From NCBI GenBank assembly GCA_024278345.1, contig JAJRTK010000194.1, positions 1 to 7,075 on the forward strand: a DNA stretch of 7,075 nucleotides. The letters are read 5' to 3'. Positions 1 to 6,021 of the stretch are shown piece after piece; the stretch's first letter is position 1, and each line of letters begins with the position of its first letter. The notes under the pieces were generated by a model that ran no database searches, was not told where the DNA came from, and saw only the letters and a list, made by a program, of their open reading frames with translations. The position numbers and the translations under genes were made by a program. The DNA is from a bacterium (GTDB taxonomy: Bacteria; CSSED10-310; JAJRTK01).

Positions 1-754
1 CTGGAACCCGGCGGAGGCTCTGCCTCCGTACCTCCGCTGGGAGCGCCGCTCCCAGACCCACGCCAGGGAGCCAGCTCCCTGGACCCACATCTTTGTGCGC
101 TGCGCGCTTTTTTCGGGTGGCCGGTACCATGACCGAGGCCTCCTCCTCTCCAGTCTTGGAGACGAATCGCCGGCTCTTAAGAAAGTCCAAGGCCCGGAGC
201 TCAGGGGATTCTCCTTCTGTTTTCGCCAACGAGGAGATATCAGGGCTCACCGGCCCGCCATCGGAATATTGTGCGGCAAAGGCCTCAAACCGAAACTCCC
301 TGGCCAAGCCGTGAGCTTCCAGATGCTGCCTCGCAATTCGCCCCGGACTCCTGAAAAGAACTTCATCCGCAACTGACGGTGCAGCCACCCCGCCTTGACT
401 CAGCTCGACCTCAAGCCGGAAAGAGGTGATCTCATGGCTGCGTTCCCGAAGCTTGCGGGTGGACCCCAGCAGCTTCCGCGGATTCAACATGAGCTTGCGG
501 AGTTTTCTTCTCCCGATGTTCGAGGCTCCCGTACGACGGCTGTACTCGTCGAGGAAAACTCCAAGATAGCTTTCCAAGAAGATACGTCTCCTGGGAGACA
601 GGTCCCGGAGGCTTCTCTTTCCCATGCACCGGGAGATGACCGCACGCTGGCGTTTGCTGAGCTGCTCCAGACGGAATCGAAACCCGGGGTCCTCCTCCAC
701 GGGCGATGGCCGAGTCTCATTACAGTTTCCGTTTTGAGGTGGCTCCGACTTCAT
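1..754 (-). CDS. Hypothetical protein, 3'-partial at window edge
   Basis: The minus strand is open from ATG at 754-752 to the left edge, 251 codons without a stop. It is not closed in the window, so its true end is unknown. I do not recognise a family. Residues 24-110 are strongly basic and leucine-rich (SPRRRIFLESYLG at 53-65, RRKLRKLMLNPRKLL at 82-96), and the KLRKL..NP pattern faintly recalls tails of some glycosyltransferase or capsule proteins, which is too weak for a call. Residues 111-223 are mixed alpha/beta-like with no visible motif. From about residue 224 the frame translates the hairpin array, so the native C-terminus is probably replaced or lies upstream of it. The frame stays open upstream as far as a stop at 871-869, so a TTG start at 853 is also possible. 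The opposite strand is open in register over much of this stretch (395-799), which lowers confidence that this strand is the coding one. Confidence 0.45.
   Translation of the reverse strand, partial: MKSEPPQNGNCNETRPSPVEEDPGFRFRLEQLSKRQRAVISRCMGKRSLRDLSPRRRIFLESYLGVFLDEYSRRTGASNIGRRKLRKLMLNPRKLLGSTRKLRERSHEITSFRLEVELSQGGVAAPSVADEVLFRSPGRIARQHLEAHGLAREFRFEAFAAQYSDGGPVSPDISSLAKTEGESPELRALDFLKSRRFVSKTGEEEASVMVPATRKKRAAHKDVGPGSWLPGVGLGAALPAEVRRQSLRRVP
12..82. repeat. Array of three short GC-rich hairpins
   Basis: Three near-perfect inverted repeats follow one another. CGGAGGC/GCCTCCG (12-28) has a 3-nt loop, CTGGGAGC/GCTCCCAG (37-55) has a 3-nt loop, and CCAGGGAGC/GCTCCCTGG (63-82) has a 2-nt centre. 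They differ in sequence but share the pattern of a GGAG- or GGGAGC-type arm and a tiny loop, and are separated by 8-9 nt spacers. Such strings of small palindromes are typical dispersed intergenic repeats in some large GC-rich bacterial genomes. I infer that class, and no other copy of this array occurs in the window. The minus-strand frame that begins at 754 reads straight through the array. Confidence 0.75.
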
Positions 755-758
755 GGCT

Positions 759-775
759 CCACCAAAGCTCGGTGG
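759..775 (-). promoter_or_regulatory. Hairpin covering the candidate ribosome binding site
   Basis: CCACC (771-775 read on the minus strand) pairs with GGTGG (763-759), with a 7-nt loop. The 3' arm contains the GGTGGAG that is the only Shine-Dalgarno-like sequence before the ATG at 754. If the start is right, folding would hide the ribosome binding site. Five base pairs is short, so this may be chance. Confidence 0.3.
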
Positions 776-833
776 TCTGCCCTCTTCCGCAGGGCATGAA
801 TCGATAGAAACGCTTTTCTTTTTTTTGGTTGGG

Positions 834-870
834 TCCGCTCGCGGCGGCGGCAATCCGTCCGCCGCCACTC
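834..870 (-). promoter_or_regulatory. Hairpin leader element, copy 1
   Basis: Read on the minus strand this is a 37-nt element with an 8-bp GGCGGCGG/CCGCCGCC stem around an 8-nt loop, flanked by GAGT on the 5' side and GAGCGGA on the 3' side. It is followed by an A-rich run. It lies 79 nt before the ATG at 754 and matches 5160-5196 at 36 of 37 positions in the same orientation relative to the downstream gene. A shared role as a 5' UTR structure or promoter-proximal element is inferred. A dispersed repeat is the alternative. Confidence 0.6.
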
Positions 871-1059
871 ACCTCTCTCCGGACCCTGAAATGAAGGAAT
901 CGCTCAGCACCAGAGAACCATCCATCGGGGCAAGATGTCGATCCCACCCTTGGGAAACGCGAGTTGCCGGCTGGCCGGAAAGGGCGCCGCGTTGAACTGG
1001 AACGTAGGCTCGGAGCTCCGGTTCCCCTCACCGCCGAATCCATCCAACGCATCACCCAC

Positions 1060-1172
1060 ACTCCCGACCGGGTTCCGTCACTTCCGTGCCAGCAATTGGC
1101 GGCGCAACGCCAGGCCGCACTCCCGGCCTGGTTCCGTCACTTCCGCGCCCGTACTTGGCGACGCACCGCCAG
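1060..1172 (-). repeat. Tandem duplication of the 3' end of the VCBS-repeat gene
   Basis: Two 54-bp copies, 1119-1172 and 1060-1113, are separated by 5 bp (59-bp period) and share most bases. The first encodes the last residues and stop of the long gene (LAVRRQVRARK, then TGA at 1139-1137). The second, just downstream, encodes LALRRQLLARK followed by TGA in a matching position. Each copy carries the basic tail of the membrane anchor, the stop codon and the first 3' UTR bases. The second copy is not part of any intact gene, so it looks like the scar of recombination with a paralogue or of a local duplication that later diverged. Confidence 0.8.
1110..1131 (-). terminator. Possible terminator hairpin after the VCBS-repeat gene
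   Basis: CCAGGCC/GGCCTGG arms of 7 bp enclose an 8-nt loop, 5 nt past the stop codon of the long gene. The position suits a transcription terminator, but no T-run follows on the minus strand, so intrinsic termination is doubtful. The palindrome also sits at the junction of the two duplicated 3' ends. Confidence 0.35.
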
Positions 1173-3494
1173 CAGACCCGTGAACAGCAACAGCACGAGC
1201 AGGAACGGGCCACCGTCCCGCGCTGGCGTGCTGGCCGGGCCTCCCACACCACCGCCGCCGGCACGGTCCAGGAACCAGCGGAACTTCCGCGGCTGGCCGT
1301 CGAGCTGGAAGTAGTACTCGCCCTCCAGGCCCGACACCACCTGGCCCCTCTTCTCGTCGTACACCCGCGACCGGGCCAGCAGATCCGGCGGGCCGGACCA
1401 ACGGAGCACAGCTTCCCCCGAAGCCTCGGAGCTTCGAACCTCGAACTGCCACTCCTCGCTAGTATCAGCCGCCAGGGACCGCAGGTCCGTCTGGTAGTCC
1501 CCCGCATCTCCACCCCACTCCGAGTGGGGGAAGACCACCGAAAGGAAGGGCTCCATATCCGCCGGCAGCTCCCACACATCTTCCACGCCGAAACCATCCG
1601 CGGCACCCCTTCGAACACCCAGTTGGTTCCAGGGGTCCCGGAGCAAACCGGACTCCACCGAAAGGTTCACCGTCCAACCATCCGAAACACTGGCGGCACG
1701 AACCGGCAACGGACCTGCTCCTGTCACCTTGTACCTCAGGTAAGCCCCATTCACCAGACCCTTCACCCAAAAGCCCTTTCCCTTGGCCACGAAGCTCGTG
1801 GCTCCCGGGTTGCGACCATCGTAACCGCCCCCCGTCCAGGTGTAGCGGGTCCGCCGTTCGAGAACCGAGCCCACCGCTCCGCTAAGGGTGCCCCGGGAAA
1901 CATTGAGGTTGTCGAACACTTCCACCTTGGTCAAGTTGTCGTCCCAAGTCGCATCGGCGTCGAAGGGGTTCCCCACCAGGTTCCATCCGGCGGCCAGGGG
2001 AAGGTCGTAGGGCGGCGTGGCCCAAGCGCCCCCGTCCAGGCTGATGCCAGGCACGGCGCTGTAGGTCTTGATGAAGTACCCTCGGCCACGCTGAGGAACA
2101 GCCGTGGCGATGTCGGGGGCGACGTAAGCCTGGGTGCCCGGATTGAACTCCCAGAGGCCCCAGCCCGTGCCGCCCACCCCGTAGAGAGCCGGGTCCAGGG
2201 GTCCCGAACCGGCGGTGGTCAGCAGGGCTTGCCAGGTGGCGCTACCGGGATCGCAGGCCACGGAGAAAAGCTCCCAGATGCCCAAAGAAAGCGACAGGGT
2301 CTGGCTGCAAGGTCCTCCGCCCGCTGGGATGCTCGCCACCCTGGTAGTGGAATTGAAGTCACTGACACTGACATCGGAACAGGTGTAGCCGCCAGCGCCG
2401 TCCGCCAAGCATTTCCGGTTGAGCGAGGTATAGTAATTGGCAAAGATCAGGTCGAGGCCGTTTTGGCCATCCAGGTCGGCCACGGCCACGCCATAGGACC
2501 ACTGCGGGATATCCGCGCTGACATCGGAGCAAGTGTAACCACCTGCGCCGTCGCCGAGACATTTCCGGTTCGCTTGGTTCAGGTTGCCAAAGACCAGGTC
2601 CAGCCCGTTTTGGCCATCCAGATCGGCCACGGCCACGTCATAGGAGAGAAAAGAATTCGCGCTGACAGAGGAACAAGTGTAGCCGCCAGCGCCGTCGTCA
2701 AGGCATTTTCGGTTTGGCTGGCCTTGGTTGGCGAAGACCAGGTCCAGCCCGTTGACTCCATCAAGCTGCGCCACTTGCACGCCCCGGGAACCGAAAGCAT
2801 CCGCACTGACATTGGAGCAAGTATAGCCACCCGCACCGTCGTTGAGACATTTTCGGTTTGGCTGGCTCCAATTCGCAAAGACCAGGTCCGGCCCGCTTTG
2901 GCCATCCAGGTCGGCCACGGCCATGTCGTAAGATTGAAGAGAATCAGCGCTGACAGAGGCACAAGTATAGCCGCCAGCGCCGTCAGCGAGGCATTTCCGG
3001 TTTGGCTGGCCCCAATTGGCAAAAACCAGGTCCAGGCCGTTTTGACCATCCAGGTCGGCCACGGCCACACCCGTGGACCCGAAGGCATCAATACTGATAT
3101 CGGAGCAGGCGTAGCCGCCGGCGCCATCGCCGAGGCATTTCCGGTTTCTTTGTCCATTGTTGGCAAAGATCAGGTCGGAGCCATTTTGGCCATCGAGGTC
3201 TGCTACCGCCACGCCAAAGGAACGGAAAAGATCGGCGGAGACGTCGGAGCAAGTGTACCCCCCAGCGCCGCCATTGACACAGATGCGGTTTGGCTGGACA
3301 TCGTTAGCGAAAACCAGGTCATCCTGTGCCCAGGTTACAGGCTGCCCCAGGAACAGTACCGACAGGATCAGACCCAGAACCCACCAGACCTTATCGACGG
3401 CCAGGGCTGGCTCCTTCAGAAGAGCCCGAAGCGCCGGTTCGCTTCCCGGCACGACCTCGGTTTCGCTTTTCGGTTGATGAAGCTTTTCTCCCAT
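1137..3494 (-). CDS. Secreted VCBS/FG-GAP-like repeat protein with C-terminal membrane anchor
   Basis: This intact gene of 785 residues starts at ATG 3494, with GGAGG five bases upstream. A long polar N-region precedes a hydrophobic stretch (residues 37-50) and a likely signal peptidase site after VTWAQ (57). Residues 59-391 hold seven repeats of about 48 residues. Each starts with DL[VI]F[AG]N and has a CX9C pair around DGAGGYT; repeats 1-6 end in a DLDGQNG-type loop like the calcium-binding turns of VCBS/FG-GAP repeats. Two Trp/Gly-rich modules follow (about 392-600, with GWNLVGNPF at 503-511 and GKGFWVKG at 572-579), then a final domain at 607-745 with PHSEW and DYQTDLR motifs. The tail has a GGGG linker, a hydrophobic segment (761-776) and a basic end (VRRQVRARK). 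The inferred role is a surface or exported protein; ligand and substrate are unknown. No partner gene is contiguous. Confidence 0.9.
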   Translation of the reverse strand: MGEKLHQPKSETEVVPGSEPALRALLKEPALAVDKVWWVLGLILSVLFLGQPVTWAQDDLVFANDVQPNRICVNGGAGGYTCSDVSADLFRSFGVAVADLDGQNGSDLIFANNGQRNRKCLGDGAGGYACSDISIDAFGSTGVAVADLDGQNGLDLVFANWGQPNRKCLADGAGGYTCASVSADSLQSYDMAVADLDGQSGPDLVFANWSQPNRKCLNDGAGGYTCSNVSADAFGSRGVQVAQLDGVNGLDLVFANQGQPNRKCLDDGAGGYTCSSVSANSFLSYDVAVADLDGQNGLDLVFGNLNQANRKCLGDGAGGYTCSDVSADIPQWSYGVAVADLDGQNGLDLIFANYYTSLNRKCLADGAGGYTCSDVSVSDFNSTTRVASIPAGGGPCSQTLSLSLGIWELFSVACDPGSATWQALLTTAGSGPLDPALYGVGGTGWGLWEFNPGTQAYVAPDIATAVPQRGRGYFIKTYSAVPGISLDGGAWATPPYDLPLAAGWNLVGNPFDADATWDDNLTKVEVFDNLNVSRGTLSGAVGSVLERRTRYTWTGGGYDGRNPGATSFVAKGKGFWVKGLVNGAYLRYKVTGAGPLPVRAASVSDGWTVNLSVESGLLRDPWNQLGVRRGAADGFGVEDVWELPADMEPFLSVVFPHSEWGGDAGDYQTDLRSLAADTSEEWQFEVRSSEASGEAVLRWSGPPDLLARSRVYDEKRGQVVSGLEGEYYFQLDGQPRKFRWFLDRAGGGGVGGPASTPARDGGPFLLVLLLFTGLLAVRRQVRARK
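2322..3320 (-). repeat. Seven tandem 144-bp repeats within the secreted protein gene
   Basis: Units encode 48 residues each (the sixth has one extra, and the seventh loses its end). Units 2-5 are most alike. The Cys pair is kept in all seven units. Variation is concentrated in the stretch after CS[DSN]VSAD and just after FAN, while the DGAGGYTC and DLDG cores hardly change. This is the pattern of a propeller or solenoid with constant framework and variable face. Confidence 0.85.
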
Positions 3495-3510
3495 CCTGTC
3501 CTCCGTTCGT

Positions 3511-3538
3511 CGGCGATCCCACCGCGATTTGATCGCCG
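3511..3538 (-). promoter_or_regulatory. Palindrome directly upstream of the VCBS-repeat gene
   Basis: A perfect 8-bp inverted repeat, CGGCGATC/GATCGCCG, flanks a 12-nt spacer. It ends 6 bp before the GGAGG ribosome binding site of the 785-residue protein. The spacing would suit an operator for a dimeric regulator, or an mRNA hairpin next to the ribosome binding site. I cannot distinguish the two from sequence alone. Confidence 0.45.
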
Positions 3539-3614
3539 AACCTCACGCGAAATTGACGCGACCTCTCACCTCTTCTACTCCGGTTTGGCAGTTAGCGGCT
3601 GATTGCCCAAAACT

Positions 3615-3656
3615 CTCATCACCGATGGCAGCAAGGCAATCGGGCGCATTGATGAG
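3615..3656. repeat. Nested inverted repeat in the upstream region
   Basis: CTCATCA (3615-3621) pairs with TGATGAG (3650-3656), and inside it CCGAT (3622-3626) pairs with ATCGG (3639-3643), leaving a 12-nt loop and a 6-nt bulge on one side. The structure lies about 120 bp upstream of the start at 3494. Its function is unknown. Confidence 0.35.
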
Positions 3657-4042
3657 ATTCACGGGTTGAAGCCCCCGCTTGCCCCCTGCCTATCTTTCCA
3701 GATTCAGGAAAGCCACAAAGCAGGTTAGCAGTTTCTTTCCCATCTGGGCAAGAAGATCCTAATGTGCAAAATCCGAAGGCCATTCTCCCAAAGAGGCGCT
3801 GCCAGTTTTGACTCTTTGGAATCAGAGCGCCAGCCCTCGGAAGCCCTTCACGTTGTCGTTGAGAAATAATTCCGGACGTCCACCGGCTCATGGGCCACTC
3901 TCCATCCCGGTCCCGGGGCAATTGGCGATCAAAGGCGAAACTGGCATCGGTCGCAGGGCTTGACGTTGCCCCCTCGCCGCCCCCGCAAGCGGCGCAGAGC
4001 AAGTTTCAATCAGTAGTGTAGCCAGTGGAGGAGGCGGGTATC

Positions 4043-4394
4043 CGCGTACGCATGAAATTACGCGCGAAGCAGACATCTGTCTTGCCGCGAAAGTACACGC
4101 CAGCATGGAGGCCGGAAGGCCTCCATGCGAAAAGATTGGGGGAGTAAAACATCGGGGGGCTGCGGCGTCCTGCCTTTCATTCTTCGGGGTGGTTCGATTC
4201 GTCTCCATGAGTGTTAAGGCGGGACAAAACAGAAAAAAAAGGAAAACGCGTAGCGTACAAAAACGTGGGTGGGGAACTCGTTGCTTTTCATTGCAACGGG
4301 TCCTTGCGTGCTCCCTGGTGGGTGCTGGGCGAATCCGCGCCAGGGGACGGGGGCCGGAGTCCCCGGACGACCGTGGAGTAACGCGAGGCGTTAC
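4043..4394. repeat. Cluster of short palindromes
   Basis: The cluster holds six inverted repeats in about 350 bp. They are CGCGTA/TACGCG (4043-4064), AGACA/TGTCT (4071-4082), an 11-bp stem at 4103-4128 (listed separately), ACTCGTTGC/GCAACGGGT (4276-4301, 9 pairs with one wobble), GGGGAC/GTCCCC (4343-4364) and GTAACGC/GCGTTAC (4378-4394, 3-nt loop). The density is well above the rest of the window outside 12-82. It could be a dispersed repeat island or a structured noncoding RNA. Confidence 0.55.
4103..4128 (+). other. Perfect 11-bp hairpin with GGAA tetraloop
   Basis: GCATGGAGGCC and GGCCTCCATGC pair perfectly around GGAA. GGAA fits the GNRA tetraloop rule when read from the plus strand, while the minus strand would give UUCC. 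This suggests the plus strand is the functional RNA if it is transcribed. No T-run follows, so it is not a classical intrinsic terminator. Confidence 0.55.
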
Positions 4395-4614
4395 CCGCCG
4401 AGCGGAGCGCGGCGTTGTCCGATGCCGAGTTTCTTCCCGCCGACCCATTGTCCCGCTTTGCGTGGATACCCCTTCACATCGACTGGGCGAGGAACTTTCC
4501 ACCAATTCATGGAAGCCCGATGAAATCGAATCTGAGCCGGGATTCTAAATCGCCCTCGGCGGCTCCGACACCTCTTGGATTTCCTTGAAGAAATCGGCGA
4601 CATGCTAGGAAAGG

Positions 4615-5084
4615 GTGTTTCGCGTGAAACGGCGAAACAACGGCGCTAGGATCTTGCTCCTGAGCGGCCTGTGGCTTCTTCTATTCCTGGACCCAAGCGG
4701 AGTGCTGGGAGAACCTCCGTCTCCGTGGACTTTGGAACTTCGGTTCGAAGAAGGGGCCCTGGCCTCGCCGCCCAGCTTTCAGGGCCGCGCCACCGGGAGC
4801 GTCGATGGCTACACGACAACAACGACATAGAAATCCTGGCTCCCGGTTTCGTTCCCTTCCTCTACGGAGCAATTCCCCACCCGGAGTGGCCGCCTCCTCA
4901 CAACACCGATTACCAGACGGATTATCGGAAAAATCGCCCTGGAGCCGGCGGCATCTGGCCTCTGGAGCTTCGGAGCGACATAGATAGCACTTCTATTTCT
5001 GCCCCATCAAAGATACAAGATCATGGGTATAATCTGGGAGATCTCTTCACGGGAGAGCAACGCTTCTTCAGAGCTTTTGCTTGA
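4615..5084 (+). pseudogene. Frameshifted secreted paralogue of the VCBS protein's last domain
   Basis: The start is GTG at 4615, or more likely GTG at 4624, which sits 9 nt after AGGAAAGG. A clear signal peptide follows: basic KRRNNGAR, hydrophobic ILLLSGLWLLLFL, then a small-residue region near GVLG. The frame continues with WTLELRFEEGAL and SVDGY before a TAG at 4828-4830. Moving two bases on at TACACGAC restores DNNDIEILAPGFVPFLYG, HPEW and DYQTDYR, then WPLELRSD, ending at TGA 5082-5084. This aligns collinearly with residues 607-690 of the 785-residue protein (WTVNL, DG, PFL, PHSEW, DYQTDLR, FEVRS). The cause looks like an AC duplication. The repeats, linker and C-terminal anchor of the long protein are absent. 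A sequencing error is the main alternative, in which case this is an intact secreted single-domain protein of about 150 residues. Confidence 0.7.
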
Positions 5085-5159
5085 GCAAAGCAAGTGCTGG
5101 TACTCTGATTACACTGTGCTTTCAGGGGGCGAACGATGCTCCAGCACCCATAGGAAGGC

Positions 5160-5196
5160 GAGTGGCGGCGGACGGATTGCCGCCGCCGGGAGCGGA
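5160..5196 (+). promoter_or_regulatory. Hairpin leader element, copy 2
   Basis: This is the same 37-nt element as 834-870, with one mismatch. The 8-bp GGCGGCGG/CCGCCGCC stem and 8-nt loop are intact. It lies 85 nt before the PqqD-family start at 5282 and is followed by an A-rich run (CAACACCAAAGAAAACAAAG), as in copy 1. Upstream similarity also continues: CTGGT, GATT and TTTCAGGG blocks occur in order in both copies (5097-5136 here, about 915-882 in copy 1), although copy 2 carries extra bases near 5140-5155. Confidence 0.65.
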
Positions 5197-5281
5197 AGTC
5201 AACACCAAAGAAAACAAAGGGATGTCTCCAACATTTGCCATCTAAGCGTCCCACCATCAGATTTCGGCTGCGAAGGGGATC

Positions 5282-5581
5282 ATGCAACAATCGCGACAAT
5301 CACTCGATTTAGGCGACCGCCTTGTGCATGGCGAGCAAACAGCCGCCGAGAACGCTGGGAACGAGTCCTTTGTCCTGGATCTCACCACGGGCAACTACTA
5401 TGCACTTGGTGAAGTTGAAACTTACATTTGGAGCCGGCTGAGTGGCGAGAGTGCATTGGCATCTATTGCGGACGAGGTTTGTGGTAAGTTCGAGGTTCCG
5501 TCTGACGTGGCAACCGCGGACCTTCTCAGCTTCGTGGCCCAACTCCTCGAAGCCAACCTTGTTGAAAGGTCGGGGCAATAA
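5282..5581 (+). CDS. PqqD-family (RRE-type) peptide-binding protein
   Basis: The product is 99 residues, the normal size for a stand-alone PqqD-like protein. The start is ATG 5282, preceded by GAAGGGG. The family signature is easy to read: FVLDLTTGNYYALGEVETYIW at 30-50 (the LD..TG.YY.L...iW core), then a helical region with SIADEVCGKFEV (61-72), D80, and LLSFVAQLLEANLVE at 81-95. PqqD-like domains (RiPP recognition elements) bind the leader of a precursor peptide and present it to modifying enzymes. In lasso-peptide loci the equivalent is the B1 protein. The gene stands 221 bp upstream of a small ORF with a lasso-like leader and follows a hairpin element. No B2 protease or cyclase is next to it in the window. 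Family assignment is firm; the pathway is inferred. Confidence 0.9.
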   Translation: MQQSRQSLDLGDRLVHGEQTAAENAGNESFVLDLTTGNYYALGEVETYIWSRLSGESALASIADEVCGKFEVPSDVATADLLSFVAQLLEANLVERSGQ

Positions 5582-5802
5582 GAAGCGAGTTCTCTTTGCG
5601 TAACATTTCGCGTGGAATTTGTTGGGGCAGGTCTCTGAGCTCGCATACTGCCAAACGTCCCACCGAAGAATTGCACGGATGCTTTTAGGGAACGGAATAT
5701 TCTGCTATTGGGTAGACGTCGATCCACACGCTGCGAGCTGTAGAGCGGGCGCTTGGGCGTTGTGTGATTTTTTGGGGCGGTTTTTTGGGCGAGGAAAGGC
5801 AT

Positions 5803-6021
5803 ATGAAAGAGGAACGTGGAAGCAGCGGCACCGGAATCAGCTATTCGGGTAATGGCAAAACCAAGAAACGTTGCTCTTACGGCAAGCCTGTTCTCAGATC
5901 GTGTGGTAGGATCCTGCCAAGCCTTCAGGGCTCACCTCCGCCGCCACCTCCTTTCAAGGCATCGGGTGCTCCTGGGACAACGTCGGCCTCGACCAGCCCG
6001 ACGCCTCTTCGTTTCCCTTGA
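5803..6021 (+). CDS. Small ORF with lasso-like leader, probably decayed RiPP precursor
   Basis: The ORF has 72 codons from ATG 5803, with AGGAAAGG just upstream (5792-5799). Residues 26-43 (YGKPVLRSCGRILPSLQG) fit the lasso-precursor leader pattern YxxPxLxxxGxxxxxTxG at Y26, P29, L31, G35 and G43. The expected Thr at the penultimate leader position is Leu41. If G43 were core residue 1, positions 7-9 would be Pro, Pro and Phe, and no Asp or Glu occurs anywhere after residue 43, so a macrolactam ring could not form. The core is low-complexity (PPPPPP, then Ser/Thr/Pro). The overlapping frame 5816-6118 is also open, so a frameshift inside the core is possible. The preceding 5582-5802 holds no recognisable gene; an open frame from TTG 5619 resembles nothing I know. 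The leader match is seen; RiPP identity and decay are inferred. Confidence 0.45.
   Translation: MKEERGSSGTGISYSGNGKTKKRCSYGKPVLRSCGRILPSLQGSPPPPPPFKASGAPGTTSASTSPTPLRFP

Larger units (their letters stand above)
3495..4614. other. Long stretch without a convincing gene
   Basis: Reading frames here (for example 3619-4002 and 3888-4505 on the minus strand, 4105-4548 on the plus strand) have low-complexity or Cys/Arg/Pro-rich translations, overlap each other, and lack good ribosome binding sites. What can be seen are the palindromes listed separately, concentrated between 4043 and 4394. The bases around 4191-4201 resemble a tRNA T-loop (GGTTCGATTC), but no T-stem or acceptor stem pairs, so it is not called a tRNA. 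Confidence 0.6.

Noticed and set aside
90-125. T6 run after GCGC-rich sequence as an intrinsic terminator on the plus strand
   Set aside because: The GCGC arms would leave a one-base loop, so no stable stem forms next to the T-run, and no plus-strand gene ends here.
720-1061. Minus-strand frame of 113 codons spanning the first hairpin element
   Set aside because: It runs through the structured element and the duplicated 3' end, has an Arg/Ser-rich translation, and shares only the hairpin-encoded SGGGRIAAA stretch with a frame near 5160. The similarity is explained at DNA level.
1086-3602. An 838-codon open frame on the plus strand, longer than the gene it overlaps
   Set aside because: It is antisense and in codon register with the 785-residue gene, so the absence of TTA, CTA and TCA codons in the GC-rich sense gene keeps it open. 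Its translation only mirrors the repeats and has no signal peptide or family features.
4185-4210. tRNA-like T-loop GGTTCGATTC
   Set aside because: The flanking bases do not form a T-stem, and no anticodon or acceptor stem could be built on either strand.
3888-4548. Overlapping frames on both strands in the palindrome-rich interval
   Set aside because: Low-complexity, Cys/Arg/Pro-rich translations, no ribosome binding sites, and the frames cross the hairpins.
5098-5113. Sigma-54-like site (TGGTAC, then TTACA) upstream of the PqqD-family gene
   Set aside because: The spacing is right but the second box deviates from TTGCW and the equivalent bases at copy 1 do not keep the pattern or spacing.
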